Notes: generated by a model not told the origin, from the letters alone. A stretch of 6,585 nt of DNA from Pseudomonadota bacterium (GCA_029571495.1 JAKPSO010000952.1:1-6585); one strand, 5' to 3'; positions 1 through 6,020 are shown, counted from the first letter of the stretch. Numbers and translations: made by a program.

Positions 1-153
1 AATGCAGTGAAATCGTCGCTCGATCCGAAGACTTGGGCCGCCCTGTTCACCGACATTTCGCCTGCCGATCTCGCCAAGAACGGCAAGCCTTTCCCGATCG
101 CGCCGTTCTTCACGGACCTGCGCGAACAGTACGAAAAACAAGTCGCGAATTGA
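1..153 (+). CDS. C-terminal end of a probable ABC-transporter solute-binding protein (partial)
   Basis: Frame 1 is open from the first base to a TGA at 151-153 and gives 50 residues ending EQYEKQVAN. The start lies outside the window. The segment has no membrane helix and reads like the last helices of an extracellular solute-binding protein, with the KTWAALF and ADLAKNGKPFPIAPFF stretches. The main reason for the call is context: it sits 44 bases upstream of two permease genes on the same strand, the usual place for the periplasmic binding protein of such a transporter. The reading frame is directly visible. The function is inference from position and general character, because the diagnostic N-terminal part is missing. 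No substrate can be named. Confidence 0.6.
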   Translation, partial: NAVKSSLDPKTWAALFTDISPADLAKNGKPFPIAPFFTDLREQYEKQVAN

Positions 154-197
154 TCAACTGATCGCTTAGCGCAGAACATCAGCGTGATCGCAACCGT

Positions 198-1049
198 ATG
201 AGCATTCGCACTTCTCGCGCGCTTCCCATCGCGCTGTTGTCGCCCGCCCTCTTGATGGTGGCGTTGCTCTTCGTGTATCCGCTGCTGTTCTCGCTGACCT
301 ACGCGTTTCGCAATGAAACGACCGGTGTTTGGGGCTTCGCCAATTTCGAAAAGGCGTTTTCTCTCTACACCGGCGACATCGTCTACACGGTCTTCATCTT
401 GGTGTTGGCAACCGTGCTCACGGGCGTATTCGCGGTGGCGATTGGCGGCTATCTCACGCTTGGCGAAAACCGTCGCGCGGTGATGATTCTCAAGTGGTTG
501 TATCGCTGGCCGCTGTTCATTCCGATGGTCGTCGCGGGGCAGCTCATGCGCACCTTTCTCGCCAAGAACGGCATGCTCAACAATGCATTGATGTCGCTCG
601 GCCTCATCGAACCGATCAATGCGGTGAGCATGCTCGATTGGCGCGGCGTCGTGATCGCATTTGTGTGGAAGCAATTACCGTTCGCGGCGCTCTTGATCTC
701 CGGCGCGATGGCGTCAATGGATCGCTCGATGATCGAGTCCGCGCGCAACCTCGGCGCGAGTCGCTTGCGCGCGCTGCTCGAAATTGTGGTGCCCCAGGTT
801 CGCGCAACTATTGCCGTGAGCCTCATCTTGTCGTTTGTGACGATGCTCTCTGCGCTCTCGGTGCCGATGATGATCATTGCCGGTTCGCCAACGATGATCA
901 CGGTCGACATGGCGTGGCGCGTAAATTCGTACAGCGACTATGGCGTCGCGAACGCGCTGGGGTTTATCTCGTGCGCGATGAGCGGCGTCGTGGCGTGGTT
1001 CTACCTGCGCCAGAGCGTGAACGAGCAGGCGCGCGTGGTGGCCAAATGA
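198..1049 (+). CDS. ABC transporter inner-membrane permease, PotB/ThiP-like type (first of pair)
   Basis: This 283-residue integral membrane protein forms half of the translocation channel of an ABC importer. About six hydrophobic helices are visible, roughly at residues 9-33, 63-87, 101-120, 148-170, 204-226 and 252-270. The cytoplasmic EAA loop that docks on the ATPase is present at about 180-199: E180-SARNLG, invariant-type G185, and P199 at its end (consensus EAA...G.........P, here ESA). Length and helix count fit the binding-protein-dependent permease family (BPD_transp_1) of the spermidine/putrescine, thiamine and iron type. The ATG at 198 is the first in-frame start after the preceding gene's stop. 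Its ribosome binding site is weak, so translation may depend on the upstream gene. The stop overlaps the next permease start (ATGA). The substrate is unknown. Confidence 0.92.
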   Translation: MSIRTSRALPIALLSPALLMVALLFVYPLLFSLTYAFRNETTGVWGFANFEKAFSLYTGDIVYTVFILVLATVLTGVFAVAIGGYLTLGENRRAVMILKWLYRWPLFIPMVVAGQLMRTFLAKNGMLNNALMSLGLIEPINAVSMLDWRGVVIAFVWKQLPFAALLISGAMASMDRSMIESARNLGASRLRALLEIVVPQVRATIAVSLILSFVTMLSALSVPMMIIAGSPTMITVDMAWRVNSYSDYGVANALGFISCAMSGVVAWFYLRQSVNEQARVVAK

Positions 1050-1900
1050 ACGTCAGCACACTGCCCACCTTGCGCACACCGCGCTTCCCGCGAGCAAACG
1101 GATGGCTCAGTGCGCTGCTTCGCAGCGTGCTCATCGCATTGCTCGCCGTCGCTATTTTCGGGCCGCTGCTGAACATGCTGATCTGGACCGTGGCGGAGGC
1201 TTGGTACTTCCCGAACAAGCTTCCACTGCGCTGGGGCTTTCAGTTTTGGGGCCGTGTGTTTCGTCCCGAAGCGGGGGCCATGGTCGCGTTGTGGACCAGC
1301 GTCACCATCGCATTGATGACCGTGGTTTTGAGTTTGTTGGTTTCAATTCCAGCCGGGTATGCGTTGTCGCGACGCAACTTACCGCTGCGGAGTTTGTTTC
1401 TCTTGGTTTTTCTGTTGCCGCAAGCGTTTCCCGCGATTGCCGTGCACATGAACATCGCGCGCATGTTCTACGGCCTCGGCCTCAACGGCACGCTCTGGGG
1501 CGTGATGCTCGTGCACGCCATTCAAGGGCTGGTGTTTTCGGTTTGGATCGCGTCGGCATCGTTCGCGGCGGTGAACGAAGAGCAAGTCGAAGCAGCACGC
1601 AACCTCGGCGCAACGCCGTGGCGCGCGTTCCTCAATGTTTCACTGCCGCTCGCGGCGCCGGGGCTCATGGCCAGCGCCATCTTCGTGTTCTTGATTTCGT
1701 TGGATGAGTTCTCGGGCACGTTCTTCGTAGGCGTACCCGATGTGCGCACGCTGCCGCTCACGATGCTCAACGCGGCACTCGAAGGCAACTACCAAATCGC
1801 CTCGATCACCGCGCTACTACTTCTCGTGCCATCGATTCTGTTCATGCTGTTTGTCGAGCGTTTCCTCAAGGCAGATGTGCTCGCGAAAGTGGGCACGTAA
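1046..1900 (+). CDS. ABC transporter inner-membrane permease, PotC/ThiP-like type (second of pair)
   Basis: This is the second channel subunit, 284 residues long, starting at the ATG at 1046 that overlaps the previous gene's TGA by 4 bases (translational coupling). A longer frame open from 329 is only a read-through in front of this start. Helices lie roughly at 24-50, 78-104, 112-135, 145-170, 204-224 and 250-271. The EAA loop is textbook at 182-201: EAARNLG with G188, ending in P201. The two permeases would form a heterodimer in the inner membrane, fed by the binding protein whose end is at the window's left edge. No ATP-binding subunit follows. The next gene is an unrelated phosphoesterase, so the ATPase must lie upstream or elsewhere. 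Substrate classes for this permease type include polyamines, thiamine, iron and phosphonates. Nothing here selects one. Confidence 0.93.
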   Translation: MNVSTLPTLRTPRFPRANGWLSALLRSVLIALLAVAIFGPLLNMLIWTVAEAWYFPNKLPLRWGFQFWGRVFRPEAGAMVALWTSVTIALMTVVLSLLVSIPAGYALSRRNLPLRSLFLLVFLLPQAFPAIAVHMNIARMFYGLGLNGTLWGVMLVHAIQGLVFSVWIASASFAAVNEEQVEAARNLGATPWRAFLNVSLPLAAPGLMASAIFVFLISLDEFSGTFFVGVPDVRTLPLTMLNAALEGNYQIASITALLLLVPSILFMLFVERFLKADVLAKVGT

Positions 1901-1919
1901 GGAAAGGCGACGCACTTCA

Positions 1920-2012
1920 CTGTTCGGACTGAGCTTGTTGCAGGCCCGCATGCACGCCATTGAGTTCATCGATAGAAACCAACGTGCGCTTCGACGGGCT
2001 CAGCGCGAACGG
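1920..2012. repeat. Inverted pair of a dispersed palindromic repeat forming a long imperfect hairpin
   Basis: The left arm (1920-1943) pairs with the right arm (1989-2012). Going inward, 1920-1926 pair with 2012-2006, 1929-1940 with 2003-1992, and a further GCACG/CGTGC stem forms at 1952-1956 and 1983-1987. Several departures from perfect pairing are T opposite G (1921, 1935, 1936, 1939), which stay paired as G-U in RNA. The right arm (1991-2012) matches 5281-5302 at 19 of 22 positions. From memory, this is the class of intergenic repeat whose chance translations read like VRPELVEG or FALSLSKG in many proteobacterial genomes. It begins 20 bases after the permease stop and could block 3' exonucleases or end the transcript. 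There is no T-run, so it is not a classical terminator. Confidence 0.7.
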
Positions 2013-2052
2013 ACTGAATCAACTCAACCTTAAGGCTGCGTAACGCCAGACA

Positions 2053-2595
2053 ATGCAAGTGAACGAATACTCCGTGTGGCTACTACCCGAAGCCGCGCAA
2101 CAACAGCAGTTAACCGCGATGGTGGATGGGTTTGCTCGCCGCTTCGGCGGACCGCCGTTCATCCCGCACGTCACGCTGCAGGGCGATCTCACCACGCCGT
2201 TCGCCGATCTCTCAAGCGCCGTCGCTCAGATCGCCGCCGAATTTGCCGTTCAGCACTGGCCGATCGCCCGCGTCGAAGGCACGGAACACTTTTTTCGCAG
2301 CCTCTTTCTTCGCTTCGACGAAACGAACGATTGCGTCGCGATGAAGCAACGCGTGAAACAAGCCTCCGGCACCGACATCGGCCTGTCGCCCTTTCCGCAC
2401 ATCAGCCTCGCGTACGGCTTAACTCCATCGCAACAATGCGCCGAGCTTTACCTCGAAGCAATGGCGCTCGCACCGAACCCCATCGCATTAGATCGCATCG
2501 TCATCGCGCGTTCATCGAAGAACGTGCCAATTGCGCAGTGGGAATGCCTTGCCGAGTTCCCGCTCGCGCTCCGAGGCGCGACTAATCCGCAGTGA
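2053..2595 (+). CDS. 2H phosphoesterase superfamily protein (cyclic phosphodiesterase / 2'-5' RNA ligase-like)
   Basis: This 180-residue soluble protein carries the two signature H-x-[S/T]-x motifs of the 2H superfamily: H39-V-T41-L in the stretch PHVTLQG, and H116-I-S118-L in PHISLAYG. The N-terminus (EYSVWLLPE) and the PFIPH context resemble the cyclic phosphodiesterase (CPDase) branch, whose members open 2',3'-cyclic nucleotides or ADP-ribose 1'',2''-cyclic phosphate. Two His-Ser/Thr pairs spaced about 75 residues apart are what the family needs for a bilobal active site, so the enzyme looks intact. The physiological substrate cannot be read from sequence. The ATG at 2053 is the only sensible start and has a poor Shine-Dalgarno. 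The gene lies 152 bases after the permease operon, beyond a repeat hairpin, and is probably independent of it. Its 3' end overlaps the convergent Bug gene by 14 bases. Confidence 0.85.
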   Translation: MQVNEYSVWLLPEAAQQQQLTAMVDGFARRFGGPPFIPHVTLQGDLTTPFADLSSAVAQIAAEFAVQHWPIARVEGTEHFFRSLFLRFDETNDCVAMKQRVKQASGTDIGLSPFPHISLAYGLTPSQQCAELYLEAMALAPNPIALDRIVIARSSKNVPIAQWECLAEFPLALRGATNPQ

Positions 2596-3553
2596 ATCCA
2601 GAGGCCTTCACCGGCTTCTCCCACTTTGCAAAATCCGCCGCTTGCACGGCAGCCAATTGCTCTGGCGTTGAGCCGATCGGCTCCAGTCCGAGCGCCGTTA
2701 AACGCGCGGCGAACTCTGCGTCGCGCACAGCGGTCGCGACGGCGCGACTCAGGCGCTGCGCCGCGTCTTTCGTCATCGTGCTCGAACCGTACATCGCGAA
2801 CCATGCCGACGCATCGAGCGGCACGCCCTGCTCTCGCAGCGTCGGCGCATCCGGAATCTGCGCCGCGCGCTTCGCGCCCGCCACCGCAATGATGCGCACT
2901 TTGCCCGCGCGATGCTGCTCGAGCGCTTCGGTCACCACGTCCATTGTGTAGCCGACGTGACCACCGATCAGCGCGTTCATCGCCGGCGCGCCGCCTTGAT
3001 ATGGGATGTGATTCATCGGAATGCCCGCCGCGTCGCCCATCATGATGCCGAGGAAGTGCGGCACGGTGCCGTTACCCGACGAACCGAAGTTCGTGCTGCT
3101 CGGATCGGTCTTCGCGAGTGCGCGCATTTCCGCGATGTTTTTCACGTTCGTTTTCGGGCCCGACACGATGCAAAACTGAAAGCTCGCGAGCTGGCTAATC
3201 GGCGTCAAATCCTTCACCGGATCGTAGCCAAGCTTTTTGTACACATGCGGAAACAAAACCACCGGCCCGCTCGGCATCACGATCACCGTGTTGCCGTCCG
3301 CAGGCGAATTTTTCAGCGCATCAATCGCAATGCGCCCCGCCGCGCCCGGCTTGTTTTCAACGACGACGGCCTGCCCGTCCAAGCTCGCACCAATGCGCGA
3401 AGCAATCTGCCGCGCGATCACATCCGCCGACCCACCCGGCGGAAACCCCACCAAAATTTTCAGCGGCGGTTTGCTGGTTTGTGCCGACGCAGTGGTGGCG
3501 ACGACGGCTGTGGCCGCGACAAAACAGGCGGCGAAAATTTGGCGGAGCTTCAT
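2582..3553 (-). CDS. Bug-family periplasmic tripartite tricarboxylate transporter (TTT) substrate-binding protein
   Basis: This is a 323-residue exported protein. The start is placed at the ATG at 3553 rather than the upstream in-frame ATG at 3658. A GAGG Shine-Dalgarno precedes 3553 by about 8 bases, and the resulting N-terminus is a proper Sec signal peptide (residues 1-24, cleavage after TTASA before Q25). Family hallmarks follow: VGFPPGGSADVIAR at about 35-48, with the ligand-site Asp at D44; VVENKPGAAGR at 64-74; YDPVKDLTPIS at about 110-120; and HIPYQGGAPAMNALIGGHV near 182-200. The length matches the family norm of about 320. Bug proteins capture carboxylates and similar small acids in the periplasm for TctAB-type carriers. 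No TctA or TctB is adjacent, so this is an orphan binding protein, as is typical in Burkholderiales. The ligand is unknown. Confidence 0.95.
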   Translation of the reverse strand: MKLRQIFAACFVAATAVVATTASAQTSKPPLKILVGFPPGGSADVIARQIASRIGASLDGQAVVVENKPGAAGRIAIDALKNSPADGNTVIVMPSGPVVLFPHVYKKLGYDPVKDLTPISQLASFQFCIVSGPKTNVKNIAEMRALAKTDPSSTNFGSSGNGTVPHFLGIMMGDAAGIPMNHIPYQGGAPAMNALIGGHVGYTMDVVTEALEQHRAGKVRIIAVAGAKRAAQIPDAPTLREQGVPLDASAWFAMYGSSTMTKDAAQRLSRAVATAVRDAEFAARLTALGLEPIGSTPEQLAAVQAADFAKWEKPVKASGFTAD

Positions 3554-3651
3554 GGCGATTTCCTCAGTAGGGATGCAGAATTTGGCGCGTATTGTGGGGG
3601 ATGGCGCTCGCGGATGTAACGGCGATTCTCGATGTGAGCTACAACTACAAG

Positions 3652-3749
3652 GCGTCAACGACCAGCGGGCGGTCGCTTCAGCCCGTTTTTCTTATATGTT
3701 GATAAGCAAGAAAATAGCCATGTAACCACCGCCCGGCGGTCGTTGGCGC
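3652..3749. repeat. Large imperfect inverted repeat, 22-base arms, 54-base loop
   Basis: Arm 3652-3673 is the reverse complement of arm 3728-3749 at 19 of 22 positions, and one of the three mismatches becomes a G-T/U wobble. The runs CAACGACC and GGGCGGT on the left match GGTCGTTG and ACCGCCC on the right. The 54-base loop is AT-richer and contains its own small stem, CTTAT (3691-3695) with ATAAG (3702-3706). It sits between two divergently unrelated genes, about 100 bases upstream of the Bug gene start. Its function is unknown. Possibilities are a mobile repeat unit, a recombination site or a transcript end structure. Confidence 0.7.
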
Positions 3750-3780
3750 AGAAAAGCCATTGGCTGCGCGAGGCACCAAC

Positions 3781-3806
3781 CTGTGGGAGCGGGCTTGCCC
3801 GCGATG
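3781..3806. repeat. REP-like palindromic element
   Basis: The element centres on the perfect palindrome GCGGGC-TT-GCCCGC at 3789-3802, flanked by GTGGGA on the left and GAT on the right. This is very close to the REP-type extragenic palindromes known from Pseudomonas and related gammaproteobacteria. I see a single copy in this window, so its family membership rests on remembered similarity. Confidence 0.6.
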
Positions 3807-3956
3807 GGCCGTTTCCAAATCGAAGCAGAAATCACACAAGACATAGCTCCGCCGCGTCGGACCAGCGCTTATTTGCCCGCAGCAAACGCGACGTATTGCC
3901 TCCGTCCTGAAACACGTTGAAACGAAGCAAACCCCGGACGGACGACTTAGCTGCAG

Positions 3957-4994
3957 TCACGCTGGAACGCTTGATTGGTCATGTTCATTTGGCTCGTCCA
4001 AACCAAAAGCGCGTACGACATCAAAGGAAATACGTTGGTTCTCTGCAGTAGGCATGTTGAGCCACTCGGTCATTCGGTTGAGCCCTAGGAAATGACTGTC
4101 AAGCAGTTCTGCAATTTCCTTGGTGGAAAACTTAACGCGAATTTTATTGGCCTTGTTTGGCTTTCGAGTCTGAATTTCGACGGTGGACAAGCACAATCCG
4201 ATAGTGCTCAAGGTGAAGGCTCGCTCGCCTGTGTAAGCGAAGAAGAAGAGTTCAGGCAGGGCCCCTACATAAATCGGAATGTATCTCCGCATTTCTGGAA
4301 TTTCATAAAGCTCTCGCGGATCATCGTCATACCCATGAAAGCTAATTTCAATTTTTCCTTGGCAGTGGGCTGCGAGCTCTTTCGTACGCAGTATTCGATC
4401 AACGAAATTTCTGATAGACAACACGCTTAGAGCCTCCACCTCGTCACGGTGAATAATGAAGTGGACGTGGTCCGACGTTACAAGTACCTCATTGAGGGCC
4501 CAGTACTGTTGCACTTCATCCAAAATATCCGATGGTCGCGGCAACAATTCTGAAATTCTTTGCTTTGATCCTCGTAACTTGTTCTCGAATGGAATGGTTA
4601 TTTTCCAATTGCTTCCAGCTCGCGAAGTGGATTCGGGATTGAAAACTACCCAATAGATATCGTTCGATGTTGGATGGCAAATAGCAATTAGGACAAGAGT
4701 GGGGTAGTTTGCGAGGTAATTGAAGTGCTTAAGCTCTCCCCGAAATACGTAGCCCCACTGATTTTTTTCTTCAAAAAATGACTTCCCATATTTGATCTGC
4801 AAGGCAAGCATCTGTCCGGTTACGGTCCCGTCTTCGAGAATTACATCTACTTGCGCGTCGATTCCAAAATCATGCTCTTGGTGGTTTCTCTTAAATAGCC
4901 AGTTAAATTCTTCATGGATCACCCTCGACACTAAGTCGACACCACGGTCACCCTTTTGGGCTGCTTTGCTATAGGTAGGAAATCCTTGGCTCAT
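3957..4994 (-). CDS. DUF4365-type predicted PD-(D/E)XK-like nuclease with unassigned C-terminal half
   Basis: This is a 345-residue soluble protein without signal peptide. Residues about 12-130 match the DUF4365 pattern as I know it: an early helix with acidic residues (E28, E29), then HDFGIDAQVDV with D42 and D46, a beta turn EDGTVTG, then ALQIKYG with Q66 and K68, then HFNYLANYPTLVLIAI and YWVVFNPE (115-121). D...GID...QxK is the arrangement of a restriction-endonuclease-like (PD-(D/E)XK) active site, so DNA or RNA cleavage is plausible but not shown. Residues about 150-345 are not recognised. The start at 4994 is the first ATG after an in-frame stop, with a weak ribosome binding site. Base composition is far below its neighbours (22 of 60 G+C at 4741-4800, 29 of 60 at 4021-4080), which suggests horizontal transfer. 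It stands alone. Antiviral defence is an inference only. Confidence 0.75.
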   Translation of the reverse strand: MSQGFPTYSKAAQKGDRGVDLVSRVIHEEFNWLFKRNHQEHDFGIDAQVDVILEDGTVTGQMLALQIKYGKSFFEEKNQWGYVFRGELKHFNYLANYPTLVLIAICHPTSNDIYWVVFNPESTSRAGSNWKITIPFENKLRGSKQRISELLPRPSDILDEVQQYWALNEVLVTSDHVHFIIHRDEVEALSVLSIRNFVDRILRTKELAAHCQGKIEISFHGYDDDPRELYEIPEMRRYIPIYVGALPELFFFAYTGERAFTLSTIGLCLSTVEIQTRKPNKANKIRVKFSTKEIAELLDSHFLGLNRMTEWLNMPTAENQRISFDVVRAFGLDEPNEHDQSSVPA

Positions 4995-5027
4995 TATGTA
5001 AGGGGCGGCTTGCAGACGCGACGCGCG

Positions 5028-5056
5028 AATACATTTTTATTCGAACACTTTGTCAT
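5028..5056 (-). promoter_or_regulatory. Candidate sigma-70 promoter of the DUF4365 gene
   Basis: On the minus strand, ATGACA (5056-5051, five of six to the -35 consensus) is followed after exactly 17 bases by TGTATT (5033-5028, four of six to the -10 consensus). Transcription would begin near 5021, giving a leader of about 27 bases before the ATG at 4994. The call rests on sequence match and placement alone. Confidence 0.35.
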
Positions 5057-5280
5057 TTGTTGCGCCCAGATGCAAATGGTTGAATTGTGGGCATCAGCTC
5101 GTTTTTACAGGATTGCCAAACACGACAAATTTGCGCACCACCCCCAAACCCCATCGCGAAGCGATCACGGGTCCACTCGACGGTGTTCCCGTTGAATTCG
5201 CACCGAGGAGCGCACCGTTTCGCGGTCCAAGATGCGTTGTCAGCGCGTATTGGCGATGAGGCTGGGTCGCGTCACACCCG

Positions 5281-5302
5281 TCGACTAGCTCAGGGCGAAC
5301 GG
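5281..5302. repeat. Second copy of the dispersed repeat found at 1991-2012
   Basis: It is identical to 1991-2012 at 19 of 22 positions, in the same orientation; the differences are at the 6th, 7th and 14th bases. Read on the minus strand in one frame it encodes VRPELVDG, close to the VRPELVEG peptide that marks this repeat in many proteobacterial genomes (from memory). Unlike the copy at 1991, no inverted partner is evident within about 100 bases on either side, so it appears to be a solitary half-unit. Confidence 0.65.
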
Positions 5303-5352
5303 TTTGGCTGCAATCGTCGCGTTTCGGTCCGAGTTGGCGTGTATCAATTTGT

Positions 5353-5371
5353 GGCGCAATGAGATTGCGCC
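5353..5371. repeat. Perfect intergenic hairpin, 8-base arms and 3-base loop
   Basis: GGCGCAAT (5353-5360), GAG, then ATTGCGCC (5364-5371) form a perfect stem. It lies 23 bases beyond the stop of the toxin gene, so it could mark the 3' end of the toxin-antitoxin transcript. In that direction (minus strand) no T-run follows, which argues against an intrinsic terminator. Short palindromes of this look recur between genes in proteobacteria, so a dispersed repeat is equally likely. Confidence 0.6.
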
Positions 5372-5393
5372 CTACATTTCCCACGATGACGAG

Positions 5394-6017
5394 TTACGCC
5401 TGCGCGCGCACTGCTGCCATCACAATCGCTTTGGCCCATTGCGGCACGGTTTTGGTGGCGAATTCAATTCGCCCGTTCTCCATGTGCAACACCAACTTCG
5501 GTTCGGGTTGCGCGCCCTGCTTTGGGTCGTTGTCTTCGCTGTTGTCGTACACGCGCAGCGATGCGAGATGCGGCAACAGGCGAATGAGGTTTTGGCGGCT
5601 GCTGGTGTAGCGCTCGCGAATCTTTGCTTCCGGGATCGGGTGGCCGCCTGCGGCTACGCGTGCCTGTACGCGTTCGATGTGCAGCTCGGGGGTGGCGAGC
5701 CCCGCGAACCAGACGTGAATTTCTGCGCCGCTGGTTGCGCCTTTGATGAGCATGTCGGGGATGGTGTTTGCGCCGAGCGTAGTTTCGAAGGCGTAGGTGC
5801 CGCCAGTTTCGAGTGCACGCGCGAGGCCGCGACGGCCTTGCTCCCATGCGTGCGCGTTGGCCTGCGTTTGCGTGAGCGCGGGGTGGGCGTCGAGGAGCGT
5901 TTTCGCGGCTAAGTCGGGGTTGAAATAATCAACGTCGTTGGCCGCGAACAGCGCGCCGCCAATGCTCGATTTGCCCGCGCCGTTGACGCCCGCGAGCACG
6001 TAAATGCTGGCGGGCAT
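5394..6017 (-). CDS. Zeta-toxin-like P-loop kinase (type II toxin candidate)
   Basis: This 207-residue protein matches the zeta-toxin-like (COG4185-type) P-loop family. The Walker A motif GVNGAGKS is at residues 10-17 (K16, S17). It is followed by YFNPD with D35, the place of the catalytic Asp in zeta toxins, then FETTL at 77-81, and the C-terminal substrate/ATP-clamp region with R117/R120, GGHPIPE at 124-130, and RERYTSSRQNL with R134, R136 and R141. Characterised zeta/PezT toxins phosphorylate UDP-N-acetylglucosamine and poison cell-wall synthesis. Whether this shorter relative does the same is inference. It starts 3 bases after the antitoxin stop and has no Shine-Dalgarno of its own, so translation probably depends on the upstream gene. 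All key motifs look intact. Alternative: a housekeeping kinase of unknown substrate. Confidence 0.85.
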   Translation of the reverse strand: MPASIYVLAGVNGAGKSSIGGALFAANDVDYFNPDLAAKTLLDAHPALTQTQANAHAWEQGRRGLARALETGGTYAFETTLGANTIPDMLIKGATSGAEIHVWFAGLATPELHIERVQARVAAGGHPIPEAKIRERYTSSRQNLIRLLPHLASLRVYDNSEDNDPKQGAQPEPKLVLHMENGRIEFATKTVPQWAKAIVMAAVRAQA

Positions 6018-6020
6018 AGG

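Larger units (their letters stand above)
3554..3956. other. 403-base repeat-rich intergenic region
   Basis: No convincing gene is seen on either strand. The right-to-left part nearest 3553 should hold the Bug gene's promoter, but I find no strong -35/-10 pair there. The rest is a dense run of inverted repeats: a 22-base-arm palindrome (3652-3749), a small hairpin at 3746-3769 (GCGC...GCGC outside AGCC/GGCT), a REP-like hairpin (about 3781-3806), and a 7-base inverted repeat TCCGTCC/GGACGGA at 3901-3907 and 3936-3942. The last lies just beyond the stop of the DUF4365 gene. Confidence 0.6.
4995..5393. other. 399-base intergenic region between the DUF4365 gene and the toxin gene
   Basis: No believable gene is present. 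The open frames here run through repeats and have no family features. From left to right the region holds the candidate promoter of the DUF4365 gene, a C-rich run at about 5138-5152 (G-rich on the minus strand), a small hairpin ATCGC-GAA-GCGAT at 5153-5165, a lone copy of the dispersed repeat at 5281-5302, and a perfect hairpin at 5353-5371. The G+C content rises again after about 5150, suggesting that the right edge of the AT-rich block is near there. Confidence 0.55.

Noticed and set aside
329..1045. N-terminal extension of the second permease
   Set aside because: The frame is merely open across the first permease. Its translation is Arg/His-rich without helices, and the ATG at 1046 gives a normal-length permease.
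3554..3658. 35-residue N-terminal extension of the Bug protein
   Set aside because: The ATG at 3553 has a good ribosome binding site and begins a signal peptide, which would be buried by the extension.
3652..3749. Integron attC site associated with the AT-rich gene as a cassette
   Set aside because: The outer arms give GTTGACG or GTTGGCG where GTTRRRY is needed, two mismatches in the most conserved core, and no integrase gene or neighbouring cassette is visible.
3928..5152. 8-base direct repeat CAAACCCC at 3928-3935 and 5145-5152 as target duplication around the AT-rich gene
   Set aside because: A match of this length is not surprising when comparing stretches of this size, and no terminal inverted repeats or transposase accompany it.
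5138..5156. G-quadruplex on the minus strand
   Set aside because: Only two long G-runs are adjacent; four runs of three or more are not present.
5353..5371. Intrinsic terminator of the toxin operon
   Set aside because: The stem is good but no T-run follows on either strand.
5094..5384. 96-residue minus-strand open frame between the AT-rich gene and the toxin gene
   Set aside because: It runs through the 5353-5371 hairpin and the 5281-5302 repeat, and its peptide (including VRPELVD) is the known chance translation of such repeats.
5304..5912. Plus-strand 202-residue frame opposite the toxin gene
   Set aside because: It is a shadow of the zeta-like gene, which has clear motifs on the minus strand; the plus frame shows no recognisable domain.
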